NCBI RefSeq assembly: GCF_010093385.1
Contig: NZ_PDWV01000002.1
Location: 62,001 to 126,000, forward strand
Source: Pseudoxanthomonas mexicana
GTDB lineage: Bacteria > Pseudomonadota > Gammaproteobacteria > Xanthomonadales > Xanthomonadaceae
Direction: 5' to 3'
DNA: 64,000 nt
Of this stretch, positions 55,548 through 63,956 are shown piece after piece; position 1 is the first letter of the stretch; each line of letters starts with the position of its first letter. The position numbers were made by a program, and so were the translations under genes. The notes below the pieces were generated by a model that ran no database searches, had not been told where the DNA came from, and saw only the letters and a program-made list of their open reading frames with translations.

Positions 55548-56018
55548 TCAGATTTCGGCGGCGAGTTCGTCGAGCAGCGCCTTGTGGGCGTTGGCGTCGA
55601 TCTCGCGCTTGAGCAGCTTCTCGGCACCGCTGACGGCCAGCGCGGACACCTGCTTGCGCAGGTCCTCGCGGGCACGCGTGGCGGCGGCCTCGATCTCGGC
55701 CTGGGCCAGTTCCTTCTGGCGGTTGGCTTCGGCGATCGCCTCGTTCTTGGCCGCGTCGACGATCTGGTTGGCGCGCGCGTGGGCCTGGTCGATGATCTCG
55801 TTGGCCTTGACGCGGGCTTCCTTCAACGCTTCGTTGACCTTTTCCTGCGCCTGCGCCCGGTCCTTCTGGCTGCGATCGGCCGCGGCCAGGCCTTCGGCGA
55901 TCTTCTGCTGGCGTTCTTCGATGGCAGCCAGCAGCGGCGGCCAGATTTTGGTCGCAATGATCCAGATCAGGCCGGCGAAGGCCAGCGCCTGGGCGAACAG
56001 AGTGAGATTGATATTCAT
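55548..56018 (-). CDS. atpF: F1Fo ATP synthase b subunit
   Basis: This is a 156-residue subunit: one N-terminal membrane helix ([30 protein letters not shown] is the membrane and neck region, residues 1-30), then a long charged dimerising helix. The ATG at 56018 is the family start; eleven extra in-frame codons upstream were not used. It forms the peripheral stator with AtpH. Confidence 0.96.
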   Translation of the reverse strand: MNINLTLFAQALAFAGLIWIIATKIWPPLLAAIEERQQKIAEGLAAADRSQKDRAQAQEKVNEALKEARVKANEIIDQAHARANQIVDAAKNEAIAEANRQKELAQAEIEAAATRAREDLRKQVSALAVSGAEKLLKREIDANAHKALLDELAAEI

Positions 56019-56123
56019 CGTAAACCTGCCGGTGATGAAGGGCCTGCGCACATCGCGCCGGCCCAGCTACGCCTGGTGACTGACCGCGGGCCGGGGCCCG
56101 TGGTCAGGCGTGCACGCGACGGA

Positions 56124-56486
<363 letters not shown>

Positions 56487-57284
56487 TCAGTGACTGTCTT
56501 CCGACAGGCTCAGGTAGACGATCGACAGCATCATGAAGATGAACGCCTGCAGCGGGATGACCAGCAGGTGGAACAGCATCCAGCCCAGGCCGAACGTCGC
56601 ACCGCCGAGCATGCCGAGGATGCCGGCGCCGCCCAGCACCCAGATCAGCAGGAAGACGATCTCGCCGCCGAACATGTTGCCGAACAGTCGCATCGCCAGG
56701 GAGATGGGCTTGCTGACCCACTCGACGATGTTGAGGATCAGGTTGAACGGCATCATCCACTTGCCGAACGGCGCCGTCAGGAACTCGTGGGTGAAGCCGC
56801 CCAGGCCCTTGGAGCGCAGCGCGAAGACGATCATCAGGAAGAACACGCTGATCGACATGCCCAGGGTGGCGTTGACGTCGGCGGTGGGCACCGGCTTCCA
56901 GTAGTGCACGCCCATCAGTTCGAGCGGCTTGGCGATGAAGTCCGCCGGGATCATCTTCAGCAGGTTCATCATCAGGATCCAGAAGAAGATGGTGATCGCG
57001 ATGGGCGTCACCAGCTTGCTGGTCCCGTGGTAGGTGTCGCGGGCCTGCTTGTCGACGAATTCCAGCATGATCTCGACGAAGGCCTGCCACTTGCCCGGCA
57101 CGCCGGCCGTGGCCTTGCGGGTGGCCAGCCAGAACGCGAACACGATCAGCAGCCCCATCAGCACGGCCGTCACGAAGGTGTCGACATTGATCGTCCAGAA
57201 GGGACCCTCGCCGCCGACCTGGGCCGTGAGGTTCTTCAGGTGGTGCTGGATGTAGGTGGTGGGAGTAAGCGCCTCGCCCGCCAT
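56487..57284 (-). CDS. atpB: F1Fo ATP synthase a subunit
   Basis: This is a 265-residue proton-channel subunit with five or six membrane helices. The essential Arg is in SLAMRLFGNMFGGEIVF, and the C-terminal helix has GWMLFHLLVIPLQAFIFMMLSIVYL. It is normal in length and position, 29 bases after the disrupted atpI. Confidence 0.96.
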   Translation of the reverse strand: MAGEALTPTTYIQHHLKNLTAQVGGEGPFWTINVDTFVTAVLMGLLIVFAFWLATRKATAGVPGKWQAFVEIMLEFVDKQARDTYHGTSKLVTPIAITIFFWILMMNLLKMIPADFIAKPLELMGVHYWKPVPTADVNATLGMSISVFFLMIVFALRSKGLGGFTHEFLTAPFGKWMMPFNLILNIVEWVSKPISLAMRLFGNMFGGEIVFLLIWVLGGAGILGMLGGATFGLGWMLFHLLVIPLQAFIFMMLSIVYLSLSEDSH

Positions 57285-57313
57285 GTGTCGGAAACCTTTC
57301 GTCTAGATTGGGT

Positions 57314-57684
57314 TTATCGCTGCTTGCCAACCGCAACCAGCATCTGTGCCACCAGTCCGGCGACCACGCCTGCCAGGAGGGACAGCGGGGGCAGCTTGTA
57401 CAGCCCCGCGCCGATCCCCAGCACGCCGATCACCACGACCCACTTCACCACCACCCGCCGACCAGCCGGAGGACCGCCGAGACGGCCCCCAACACGCCGC
57501 CGCCGAAGGCCAGCCAGGCCGCCAGCAGCGCACCGGCCACGATCGCCAGCCCCCCGACGGCCGCCGCCACTGCCTGGGGCACGCCCCGGAGCAGGAACAA
57601 CAGCGCGACCAGCAGCACCGCTGCCGTCTGCCAGACGGCGGCGCGCAACACCAGCCGCCGGCCCGCAGCGACGGAATTCAGCAC
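57314..57684 (-). pseudogene. atpI: ATP synthase assembly factor AtpI, split by a 1-base deletion
   Basis: AtpI is a small membrane protein that helps c-ring assembly. The frame from 57684 encodes MLNSVAAGRRLVLRAAVWQT... through two membrane helices, but stops at 57445 after LRLVGGWW. The last two helices (VVVKWVVVIGVLGIGAGLYKLPPLSLLAG) continue in the shifted frame to the stop at 57314. Restoring one G in the GGG run at about 57455-57457 joins them into a 123-residue protein of normal AtpI size. It may be a genuine mutation (atpI is dispensable in some bacteria) or a homopolymer sequencing error. Confidence 0.82.
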
Positions 57685-57743
57685 ACGAAAGCCCTACGGA
57701 ATTGGCGGGTACAAGGCAGTAAAGCGCCCCGCCGAGCCGCAAA

Positions 57744-57773
57744 AGTATAGCAGCGGGGCAATTTCAGGGACAA
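57744..57773 (-). promoter_or_regulatory. Candidate sigma70 promoter of the atp operon
   Basis: On the minus strand TTGTCC (57768-57773) and TATACT (57744-57749) are separated by 18 bases. The start point would be near 57737, about 50 bases before the atpI start codon. Confidence 0.6.
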
Positions 57774-57960
57774 CCGCCAAAGGTCGAAGTGCAGGCAGCC
57801 GCCCCCGGCCCGCCGGCAAGCCTTGTGCGGCCTGCATGTAACCGTTTCCCCTATTCAGAATTTTCTTCCCGGTTTTCCGGAACTTTGGAAAATCGGGCCT
57901 GTCAGTCCCTGTAGGCCTGCTGCTCAACTTCCTCGTCCGATGCTCCGTTGCAGGCCTCTC
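57774..57960. other. Intergenic region upstream of the atp promoter
   Basis: About 190 bases without a convincing gene. It is locally AT-richer (57840-57900) and has an inverted repeat TTTTCC-N8-GGAAAA near 57873-57892. A 77-codon minus-strand frame overlapping the atp promoter was not accepted. A plus-strand terminator follows, so a small RNA is possible. Confidence 0.35.
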
Positions 57961-57992
57961 CGAAGCCCCGGCTGCCCCCGGGGCTTCGCCTT
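57961..57992 (+). terminator. Orphan intrinsic terminator upstream of the OMP gene
   Basis: A perfect 11-base stem (57961-57971 with 57978-57988; CGAAGCCCCGG/CCGGGGCTTCG) and a 6-base loop are followed by CCTTTTC on the plus strand. No plus-strand gene precedes it, so it may end a small RNA or act as a leader attenuator for the gene at 58094. Confidence 0.65.
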
Positions 57993-58093
57993 TTCTGCGC
58001 CCCCGGGCCGACGCCGGCGTGGTTCAGCCACTTCACCCGCTGTCGACCCGTCTGCCGCCACGGTAACGGCTCCCCCCTGTTTCGCATGGAGCC

Positions 58094-58915
58094 ATGATGA
58101 CCCCCGCCTTCCCCCGCCGCCGCGCCACCCTCTTCTGCTGCCTGTCGCTGGCGCTCGTCGCCTCCACCGCGCACGCCGCCGACACCGACGACCGCTTCAC
58201 GCTGCGCCTGGGCGCCATGAATGTCGATGCGCAGGGCGAACTGCGCGGCAGCACGGTCTTCGAGGGCAACGACCTGGCGTTCTCCGAGGATTTCGACTTC
58301 GGCAGCAAGGAGTGGGTGCCGCGGGTGGACGGGGTGTTCCGCATGGGCGAGCGCCACCGGCTGATCTTCGATTACTTCCAGTACGACAAGTCGCAGCGCG
58401 CCACGCTGAGCGAAGACCTGTCCTACGACAACGTGACCATTCCCGCCGGCAGCTTCGCCAAGGGCGAGGTCGAGTTCCAGCTGGCCAGCCTGATGTACGA
58501 CTTTGCGGTGGTGGAAACCGAGCGCTCGAGCATCGGCCTGCAACTCGGGGCCGAGTGGGCCAAGCTCAAGGGCAGCGTGTATGCCGAGGCCGGCGAGGAC
58601 AGCTACCGGGACAGCCGTAGCGAGACCGGTTACGCGCCGGTGGTCGGCGTGCGCTTCACCACCCGCCCGTCGGACAAGTGGCTGCTGAACCTGCAGGGCC
58701 AGTACCTGGATGCGGGATGGGGCGATTTCGGCGACTACGACGGCAGCATCACCCGCGCCAACGCCCTGGTGGAATACCGCTTCACCGAGAAGTTCGGCGC
58801 GTTCGTGGGCTACGACTGGTTCAAACTGGACGTCGAACAGGCCGGCAGCGACGGCCTGCTGGGCCTGGACCAGCGCTTCAAGGGGCCGGTGGCGGGCGTG
58901 ACGCTGGCGTTCTGA
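58094..58915 (+). CDS. Outer-membrane beta-barrel protein
   Basis: This is a 273-residue protein with a signal peptide (about 1-29, STAHAADTDD) and alternating amphipathic strands (DRFTLRLGAMNVDAQG, HRLIFDYFQYDKSQ, SSIGLQLGAEWAKLKG), ending VAGVTLAF with the terminal Phe used for BAM recognition. It resembles small OmpA/OmpW-like barrels of unknown role. ATG at 58094 or 58097 could be used. It is monocistronic. Confidence 0.8.
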   Translation: MMTPAFPRRRATLFCCLSLALVASTAHAADTDDRFTLRLGAMNVDAQGELRGSTVFEGNDLAFSEDFDFGSKEWVPRVDGVFRMGERHRLIFDYFQYDKSQRATLSEDLSYDNVTIPAGSFAKGEVEFQLASLMYDFAVVETERSSIGLQLGAEWAKLKGSVYAEAGEDSYRDSRSETGYAPVVGVRFTTRPSDKWLLNLQGQYLDAGWGDFGDYDGSITRANALVEYRFTEKFGAFVGYDWFKLDVEQAGSDGLLGLDQRFKGPVAGVTLAF

Positions 58916-58922
58916 GCCTCCA

Positions 58923-58937
58923 ATAGACAACAGCTAT
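58923..58937. promoter_or_regulatory. OxyR-like motif ATAG-N7-CTAT
   Basis: ATAG (58923-58926), seven bases and CTAT (58934-58937) match half of the tandem OxyR consensus. The second half (expected seven bases further on) is poor. It lies 80 bases upstream of the DUF2061 gene. Confidence 0.4.
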
Positions 58938-58985
58938 CGATTCGAACGGATCGTTTCATTGGACGGGGCGCACGCCCACCCCATA

Positions 58986-59002
58986 ATGAGATCAATTCTC
59001 AT
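58986..59002. promoter_or_regulatory. Fur-box-like inverted repeat ATGAGA-N5-TCTCAT
   Basis: A perfect 6-base inverted repeat with a 5-base AT-rich centre lies 14 bases before the GTG start of the DUF2061 gene. It resembles Fur boxes built from AATGAGAA...TTCTCATT halves. Binding here would block transcription or initiation. Confidence 0.5.
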
Positions 59003-59016
59003 CTGGAGGCCCCGTC

Positions 59017-59220
59017 GTGAACAAGACCCTGAGCTTCGCGATCCTGCACTTCTCGGTGGCCTTCACCCTGGGCTACCTGTTCACCGGCAGCCTGCTGGTG
59101 GGCGGCATGCTGGCGCTGGTCGAACCGGCGACCAATACCGTGGTGTTCCACTTCCACGAGAAGGTGTGGAAGCGGATCGAGGCCAGGCGTGCGGCGCGCG
59201 CGACCGCGTTGCCTGCCTGA
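59017..59220 (+). CDS. DUF2061 small membrane protein
   Basis: This is a 67-residue protein of the DUF2061 family: MNKTLSFAILHFSVAFTLGY...GSLLVGGMLALVEPATNTVVFHFHEKVWKRI. It has two short membrane segments and a His-containing motif (HFHEKVW). The function is unknown. It starts at a GTG with GGAGG 8 bases upstream. The OxyR-like and Fur-like sites just upstream suggest regulation by peroxide and iron. Confidence 0.8.
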   Translation: MNKTLSFAILHFSVAFTLGYLFTGSLLVGGMLALVEPATNTVVFHFHEKVWKRIEARRAARATALPA

Positions 59221-59242
59221 GCCACGGCCGCGCAAGCAAAAG

Positions 59243-59268
59243 AAAGGCCACGCATCCGCGTGGCCTTT
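59243..59268. terminator. Bidirectional terminator between DUF2061 gene and lpd
   Basis: An 11-base perfect stem AAAGGCCACGC/GCGTGGCCTTT (59243-59253 with 59258-59268) with an ATCC loop. The minus strand continues into TTTCTTTT, making it a good terminator for lpd; the plus strand reads CGGTTT. Confidence 0.8.
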
Positions 59269-59293
59269 CGGTTTCCGCCCGTCTGACGGTCGG

Positions 59294-61426
59294 TTACTTC
59301 TTCTTCGGGATGTACAGGTCGGTGATGGTGCCCTCGTACACCTCGGCCGCCATCGCCACCGTTTCGCCGAGCGTCGGGTGCGGGTGGATGGTCGCGCCGA
59401 TGTCGCCGGCCTCCGCGCCCATCTCGATGGCCAGCGCCAGTTCGCTGATCAGGTCACCGGCATGCACGCCCGCGATGCCTGCACCGATGATGCGGTGGGT
59501 GTGCTCGTCGAAGATGAGCTTGGTGAAGCCCTCGCCGCGCCCGATGCCGACGGCGCGCGCCGACGCCACCCACGGGAACTTGCCCACGCCGATCTTCGGA
59601 CCCTTGGCCTTGGCTTCGGTCTCGGTCACGCCGACCCAGGCGATTTCCGGATCGGTGTAGGCGACGGACGGGATCACCCGCGCCACCCACTCCTTCTTCT
59701 CGCCGGCGGCCACTTCCGCCGCCAACTTGCCCTCGTGCGTGGCCTTGTGCGCCAGCATCGGCTGGCCCACCAGGTCGCCGATGGCGAAGATGTGCGGCAC
59801 GTTGGTGCGCATCTGCGCATCGACCGGGATGAAGCCGCGGTCGGTGACCGTCACGCCGGCCTTGTCGGCATCCAGCTTGCCGCCGTTGGGCGAACGGCCC
59901 ACCGCGACCAGCACGCGGTCGAACGTGCCCGATTCCAGCTCCGGCTTCTGGCCTTCGGTGGCGCTCTCGAAGTGCACGGTGATGCCCTTCTTCGACGCCT
60001 CGACCTTGGCGGCCTTGGTCTTCAGGTGGACGATGACGCCCTGCTTCTTCAGACGGTCGGCCAGCGGCTTCACCAGGTCCTTGTCGGCACCCGGCATCAG
60101 CTGGTCCATGAACTCGACAACGGTGACCTCCGCGCCCAGCGCGCGGTACACGGTGGCCATCTCCAGGCCGATGATGCCGCCGCCGACGACGAGCAGCTTC
60201 TTGGGCACCTCGGCCAGCTGCAGCGCGTCGGTGGAATCCATCACGCGCGGGTCGTCCCACGGGAAGTTCGGCAGCTTCACCGCCTGTGAACCGGCCGCGA
60301 TGATGCACTGCTCGAAGCGCAGCAGCTGCGTACTGCCGTCGCTGCCGACGATCTCCAGCTCGTTCGGCGAGACGAACTTCGCCACGCCGGTGACCGTGCG
60401 CACCTTGCGCTGCTTGGCCATGCCGGCCAGGCCCTTGGTGAACTGGCCGACCACCTTGTCCTGCTTGAAGCCGCGCAGCTTGTCCAGGTCGATCTTCGGC
60501 TTGCCGAAGCTGATGCCGATGTCGTCGGAATGCGCCGCTTCATCGATCAGGGCCGCCGCGTGCAGCAGCGCCTTCGACGGGATGCAGCCCACGTTGAGGC
60601 AGACGCCGCCCAGCGTTTCGTAGCGTTCGATGAGGACGGTGTCCAGGCCAAGGTCGGCGGCGCGGAACGCCGCCGTGTAGCCGCCCGGACCGGAGCCGAT
60701 CACGACGATGCGGCATTCGATATCGGCCGGCTTGCCGGTGCCCAGCGCGGGCTTCGGCGCCGACGTGGCGGGCGCAGCAGGCGCGGCGGGCGAGGGCGTG
60801 ACCGGTGCGGGCTTGGCGGGCGCGACCGCAGCGCCCTCGCCTTCGATGATCGCCACCAGGCTGCCCTCGGCGAGTTCGTCGCCGAGCTTGACCTTGATCG
60901 CCTTGATCACGCCGGCGGCGGGCGACGGGACTTCCATCGTCGCCTTGTCCGATTCCAGCGTGACCAGGCCCTGGTCCTTCTTCACCGTGTCGCCGACCGC
61001 GACCAGGATCTCGATGACCGGCACGCCATCGTAGTCGCCGATGTCGGGGACCTTGGCTTCGATCAGGCCACCGCCGCCGACAGCAGCCGGCGCTGCGGCA
61101 ACAGGCGCGGGTGGAGCGGCGGGCGTCGGCGCAGGCGCGGCGGGAGCAGCAGGCGCGGCCGGTGCCGGCGCGGACACTGCAGCACCTTCGGTTTCCAGCA
61201 CGGCCACCACACTGCCTTCGGACAGCGTGTCGCCCAGCTTGACCTTGAGTTCCTTCACCACGCCTGCGGCCGAGGACGGCACTTCCAGCGTGGCCTTGTC
61301 CGATTCCAGCGTGACCAGGCCCTGGTCTTTCTTCACCGTGTCGCCGACGGCGACCAGGATTTCGATGACCGGCACATCGCTGTAATCGCCGATGTCGGGG
61401 ACTTTGACTTCGATCGTGTTCGCCAT
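59294..61426 (-). CDS. lpdA: Dihydrolipoyl dehydrogenase (E3) with two N-terminal lipoyl domains
   Basis: This is a 710-residue flavoprotein that reoxidises dihydrolipoyl groups of pyruvate dehydrogenase with NAD+. Two lipoyl domains precede the E3 core: residues 3-78 (lipoyl Lys44) and 121-196 (Lys161), each followed by an Ala/Pro linker. The E3 part has the FAD motif GSGPGGYTAA near 244, the redox disulfide Cys276/Cys281 (GGVCLNVGC) and the C-terminal active-site His in TIHPHPTLGE. Most E3 proteins have no lipoyl domain, or one. Encoded 77 bases after aceF, with a REPIN in the spacer. Confidence 0.95.
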   Translation of the reverse strand: MANTIEVKVPDIGDYSDVPVIEILVAVGDTVKKDQGLVTLESDKATLEVPSSAAGVVKELKVKLGDTLSEGSVVAVLETEGAAVSAPAPAAPAAPAAPAPTPAAPPAPVAAAPAAVGGGGLIEAKVPDIGDYDGVPVIEILVAVGDTVKKDQGLVTLESDKATMEVPSPAAGVIKAIKVKLGDELAEGSLVAIIEGEGAAVAPAKPAPVTPSPAAPAAPATSAPKPALGTGKPADIECRIVVIGSGPGGYTAAFRAADLGLDTVLIERYETLGGVCLNVGCIPSKALLHAAALIDEAAHSDDIGISFGKPKIDLDKLRGFKQDKVVGQFTKGLAGMAKQRKVRTVTGVAKFVSPNELEIVGSDGSTQLLRFEQCIIAAGSQAVKLPNFPWDDPRVMDSTDALQLAEVPKKLLVVGGGIIGLEMATVYRALGAEVTVVEFMDQLMPGADKDLVKPLADRLKKQGVIVHLKTKAAKVEASKKGITVHFESATEGQKPELESGTFDRVLVAVGRSPNGGKLDADKAGVTVTDRGFIPVDAQMRTNVPHIFAIGDLVGQPMLAHKATHEGKLAAEVAAGEKKEWVARVIPSVAYTDPEIAWVGVTETEAKAKGPKIGVGKFPWVASARAVGIGRGEGFTKLIFDEHTHRIIGAGIAGVHAGDLISELALAIEMGAEAGDIGATIHPHPTLGETVAMAAEVYEGTITDLYIPKKK

Positions 61427-61439
61427 ACCACTCTCTTTC

Positions 61440-61500
61440 GTAGGGTGGGCGTGGGCCCACCGTGGTTTGTTCGGGTCGGTGGGCCGGGGCCCACCCTACG
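61440..61500. repeat. REPIN between aceF and lpdA
   Basis: GTGGGCC-family REP units at 61440-61461 and 61478-61500 face each other. The outer edge is three bases from the aceF stop codon, and the other is 13 bases before the lpdA start codon. Confidence 0.88.
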
Positions 61501-61503
61501 GAC

Positions 61504-62931
61504 TTACAGCAGCACGCGGCGCATGTCGGCCAGCAGCTGGGCGAGATAGGCGGTGAAGCGCGCGGCGGCGGCGCCGTCGATCACGCGGTGGTCGTAGCTC
61601 AGCGACAGCGGCAGCATCAGGCGCGGCTGGAACTGCTTGCCGTCCCACACCGGCTGGATCGAGGACTTGGACACGCCGAGGATGGCGACTTCCGGTGCGT
61701 TGACGATGGGCGTGAACGCCACGCCGCCGATGCCGCCCAGCGAGGAGATCGAGAAACAGCCGCCGGACATCTCGGCCGGGCCGAGCTTGCCCTCGCGCGC
61801 CTTCCTGGCCAGCTCGCCGCTTTCCTGGGCGATCTCGTTGACGCCCTTCTTGTCGACGTCGCGGATCACCGGCACGACCAGACCGTTCGGCGTGTCGGCG
61901 GCGAAGCCGATGTGGAAGTACTTCTTCAGCGTGAGGTTCTCGCCGCTGGCGTCGAGCGAGGCGTTGAAGTCGGGGAACTTCTTCAGCGCGGACACGCTAG
62001 CCTTCATCAGGAAGGCGAGCATGGTCAGCTTGATGCCGGCCTTTTCGTTTTCCTTGTTCAGCGCCACGCGCAGCGCTTCCAGGTCGGTGATGTCGGCGTG
62101 GTCGTGCTGGGTGACGTGCGGGATCATCGCCCAGTTGCGCGCCAGGTTGGCGCCGGAGATCTTCTTGATGCGCGACAGCGCGACGACTTCGGTCTCGCCG
62201 AACTTGCTGAAGTCCACCTTCGGCCACGGCAGCAGGTTGAGCCCGCCCCCGGCGGCGACCGGCGCTCCCGCGGCGGCCGGTGCGGCCACGCCACCTGCCA
62301 GCGCGCCCTTGACGTACTTCTGCACGTCTTCCTTGCTGATGCGGCCACCGCGCTCGCTGCCGTTGACCTGGTTGAGGTCCACGCCGAGTTCGCGCGCGAA
62401 CAGGCGCACGGCCGGGCTGGCGTAGGCGACCTTCTCCGGCAGCACGCGATCGGCGTTGAATTCGACCGGCGGCGTGCGCGGCGGCGAAGCTTCGGGATCG
62501 ATGCCCGGCTTGTCGTCCAGCACGCGCGAGGCCGCGGGCGCGACGGCCGGTGCGGCGCGCTCCTGCGCGATCTCCCGCTGGGCGATCTTGTCGGGGGTCG
62601 GCGATACCGCGACCGGTTCGACCTTCGCGCCGGTTTCAGCCGTGGCGGTCGGTGCGGGTGCAGCGGCGGGCTTCGCCTCGGCGGCGCCTTCGCTGACTTC
62701 GATCAGCGCCACGACCGCGCCTTCGGCGATCTCGTCGCCCAGCTTGACCTTGATCTCCTTCACCACGCCGGCGAATGCCGACGGGACTTCCATCGTGGCC
62801 TTGTCCGATTCCAGCGTGACCAGGCCCTGGTCCTTCTTCACCGTGTCGCCCACGGCCACCAGGATCTCGATCACCGGCACGCCGTCGTAGTCGCCGATAT
62901 CGGGGACTTTGGCTTCCTTGATGTCGGACAT
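61504..62931 (-). CDS. aceF: Pyruvate dehydrogenase E2, dihydrolipoyl acetyltransferase
   Basis: This is a 475-residue core subunit that transfers acetyl groups to CoA. One lipoyl domain (residues 3-78, Lys44), an Ala/Pro linker, a peripheral-subunit-binding domain (PAVRLFARELGVDLNQVNGS, about 158-195) and the catalytic domain, with the active-site His in LSYDHRVIDGAAAARF. The start at 62931 was chosen since MSDIKEAKVPDIGDY is the domain start; the frame is open to 63120. aceE is not adjacent in this window. Confidence 0.95.
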   Translation of the reverse strand: MSDIKEAKVPDIGDYDGVPVIEILVAVGDTVKKDQGLVTLESDKATMEVPSAFAGVVKEIKVKLGDEIAEGAVVALIEVSEGAAEAKPAAAPAPTATAETGAKVEPVAVSPTPDKIAQREIAQERAAPAVAPAASRVLDDKPGIDPEASPPRTPPVEFNADRVLPEKVAYASPAVRLFARELGVDLNQVNGSERGGRISKEDVQKYVKGALAGGVAAPAAAGAPVAAGGGLNLLPWPKVDFSKFGETEVVALSRIKKISGANLARNWAMIPHVTQHDHADITDLEALRVALNKENEKAGIKLTMLAFLMKASVSALKKFPDFNASLDASGENLTLKKYFHIGFAADTPNGLVVPVIRDVDKKGVNEIAQESGELARKAREGKLGPAEMSGGCFSISSLGGIGGVAFTPIVNAPEVAILGVSKSSIQPVWDGKQFQPRLMLPLSLSYDHRVIDGAAAARFTAYLAQLLADMRRVLL

Positions 62932-62968
62932 GGCGTTACTCCGGTGCGTGCGTGAAGAGGGAACCCCT

Positions 62969-62997
62969 ATTGTGTCCGCAGCGGCGCCACGCGCCAA
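62969..62997 (-). promoter_or_regulatory. Candidate promoter of aceF-lpdA
   Basis: On the minus strand TTGGCG (62992-62997) and CACAAT (62969-62974) have a 17-base spacer. The aceF start codon is about 38 bases downstream, with GGAG before it. This is a moderate match only. Confidence 0.35.
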
Positions 62998-63206
62998 CCA
63001 TCCATTGCGGCCGATCGATGTCTCCACCGGGACATCGGGGCCCGCATCGCGCGCAGTGGTATCGCTTTGGTCGGGCCGCCACACGATTCCCATGCGGCAA
63101 TACGCACCCGCACTGTTCATCCACGACGCCCTGCCGCGCGTATCTGGATGCGGCGTTCACAGGCCCGTGCCTAGGATCGCCCCCCCATCCGCAAGAGGAG
63201 ATACCC

Positions 63207-63956
63207 ATGCGCTGGCTCGTCCTGCTGTTGTCGCTCGCCATGCCCGTCGTGTCCTGGTTTTCCCAGCAGGGCGTATTCGGGCCGACCAATGGCGCCATCT
63301 CGGACCGCTACCCCACGCTCATCGTGGCCGCAGGCTATGCGTTTGCGATCTGGGGCCTGATTTTCCTGTGGGACATGGTGTTCGGTGCGTGGCAGGCGTT
63401 CTCGCGACGCGCGGCGACGGACCCACTTGCGGGGATCCGCACCTGGGCGGCGGCGGGGTTCGCGCTGACGGCGATGTGGATGCCGGTGTTCTCGCAGCAG
63501 CTGTTCTGGCTGGCGCTGCTCATCATCTGGTCGGCGTTGGCGTGCCTGCTCACCTGCGCGCTCAAGCTGTCGACCGCGCGTATCACCGCACCCGGCCTGA
63601 CGGCCTGGGCATGGGCACCGCTGTCGCTGCACGCAGGCTGGCTATCGTTGGCCGCCTTCCTCAACACCGCGCAGGTGATCGTGGCATACCGCCTGCTGCC
63701 GACCGACGCCATGCTGCCGTGGACGCTGGTGCTGTTCGCCCTGGCGACCGCGCTGCTGCTGTGGGCCAACCACCGCATGCGCGGCAACCTGCCGTTCTTG
63801 GCGGCGGCGCTCTGGGCGCTGGCCGCGGTGTACGTGAAGCAGTCCGGTTGGCGCCTCCCCGGCAGCGATACTGCCGCGATCGTGGCGGTCGTGGTAGGGC
63901 TCGTGCTGGCGGTGCAGACCGTCTGGCTACGCCTGCGCCCGCAGCCCCGTCCCTGA
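63207..63956 (+). CDS. TspO/MBR-related polytopic membrane protein
   Basis: This is a 249-residue protein with about seven hydrophobic helices. The start MRWLVLLLSLAMPVVSWFSQ and the block GAISDRYPTLIVAAGYAFAIWGLIFLWD resemble the Trp-rich TspO/MBR family pattern (YPT...P/AAGxAFxIWGLIY). It is longer than classical TspO (about 160), with extra C-terminal helices. The ligand and role are unknown; tetrapyrrole or stress links are only by family analogy. A strong AGAGGAG precedes the ATG. Confidence 0.7.
   Translation: MRWLVLLLSLAMPVVSWFSQQGVFGPTNGAISDRYPTLIVAAGYAFAIWGLIFLWDMVFGAWQAFSRRAATDPLAGIRTWAAAGFALTAMWMPVFSQQLFWLALLIIWSALACLLTCALKLSTARITAPGLTAWAWAPLSLHAGWLSLAAFLNTAQVIVAYRLLPTDAMLPWTLVLFALATALLLWANHRMRGNLPFLAAALWALAAVYVKQSGWRLPGSDTAAIVAVVVGLVLAVQTVWLRLRPQPRP

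Noticed and set aside
57694-57927. 77-codon minus-strand frame upstream of atpI
   Set aside because: It spans the predicted atp promoter, has no recognisable sequence and includes low-complexity Pro/Arg stretches.
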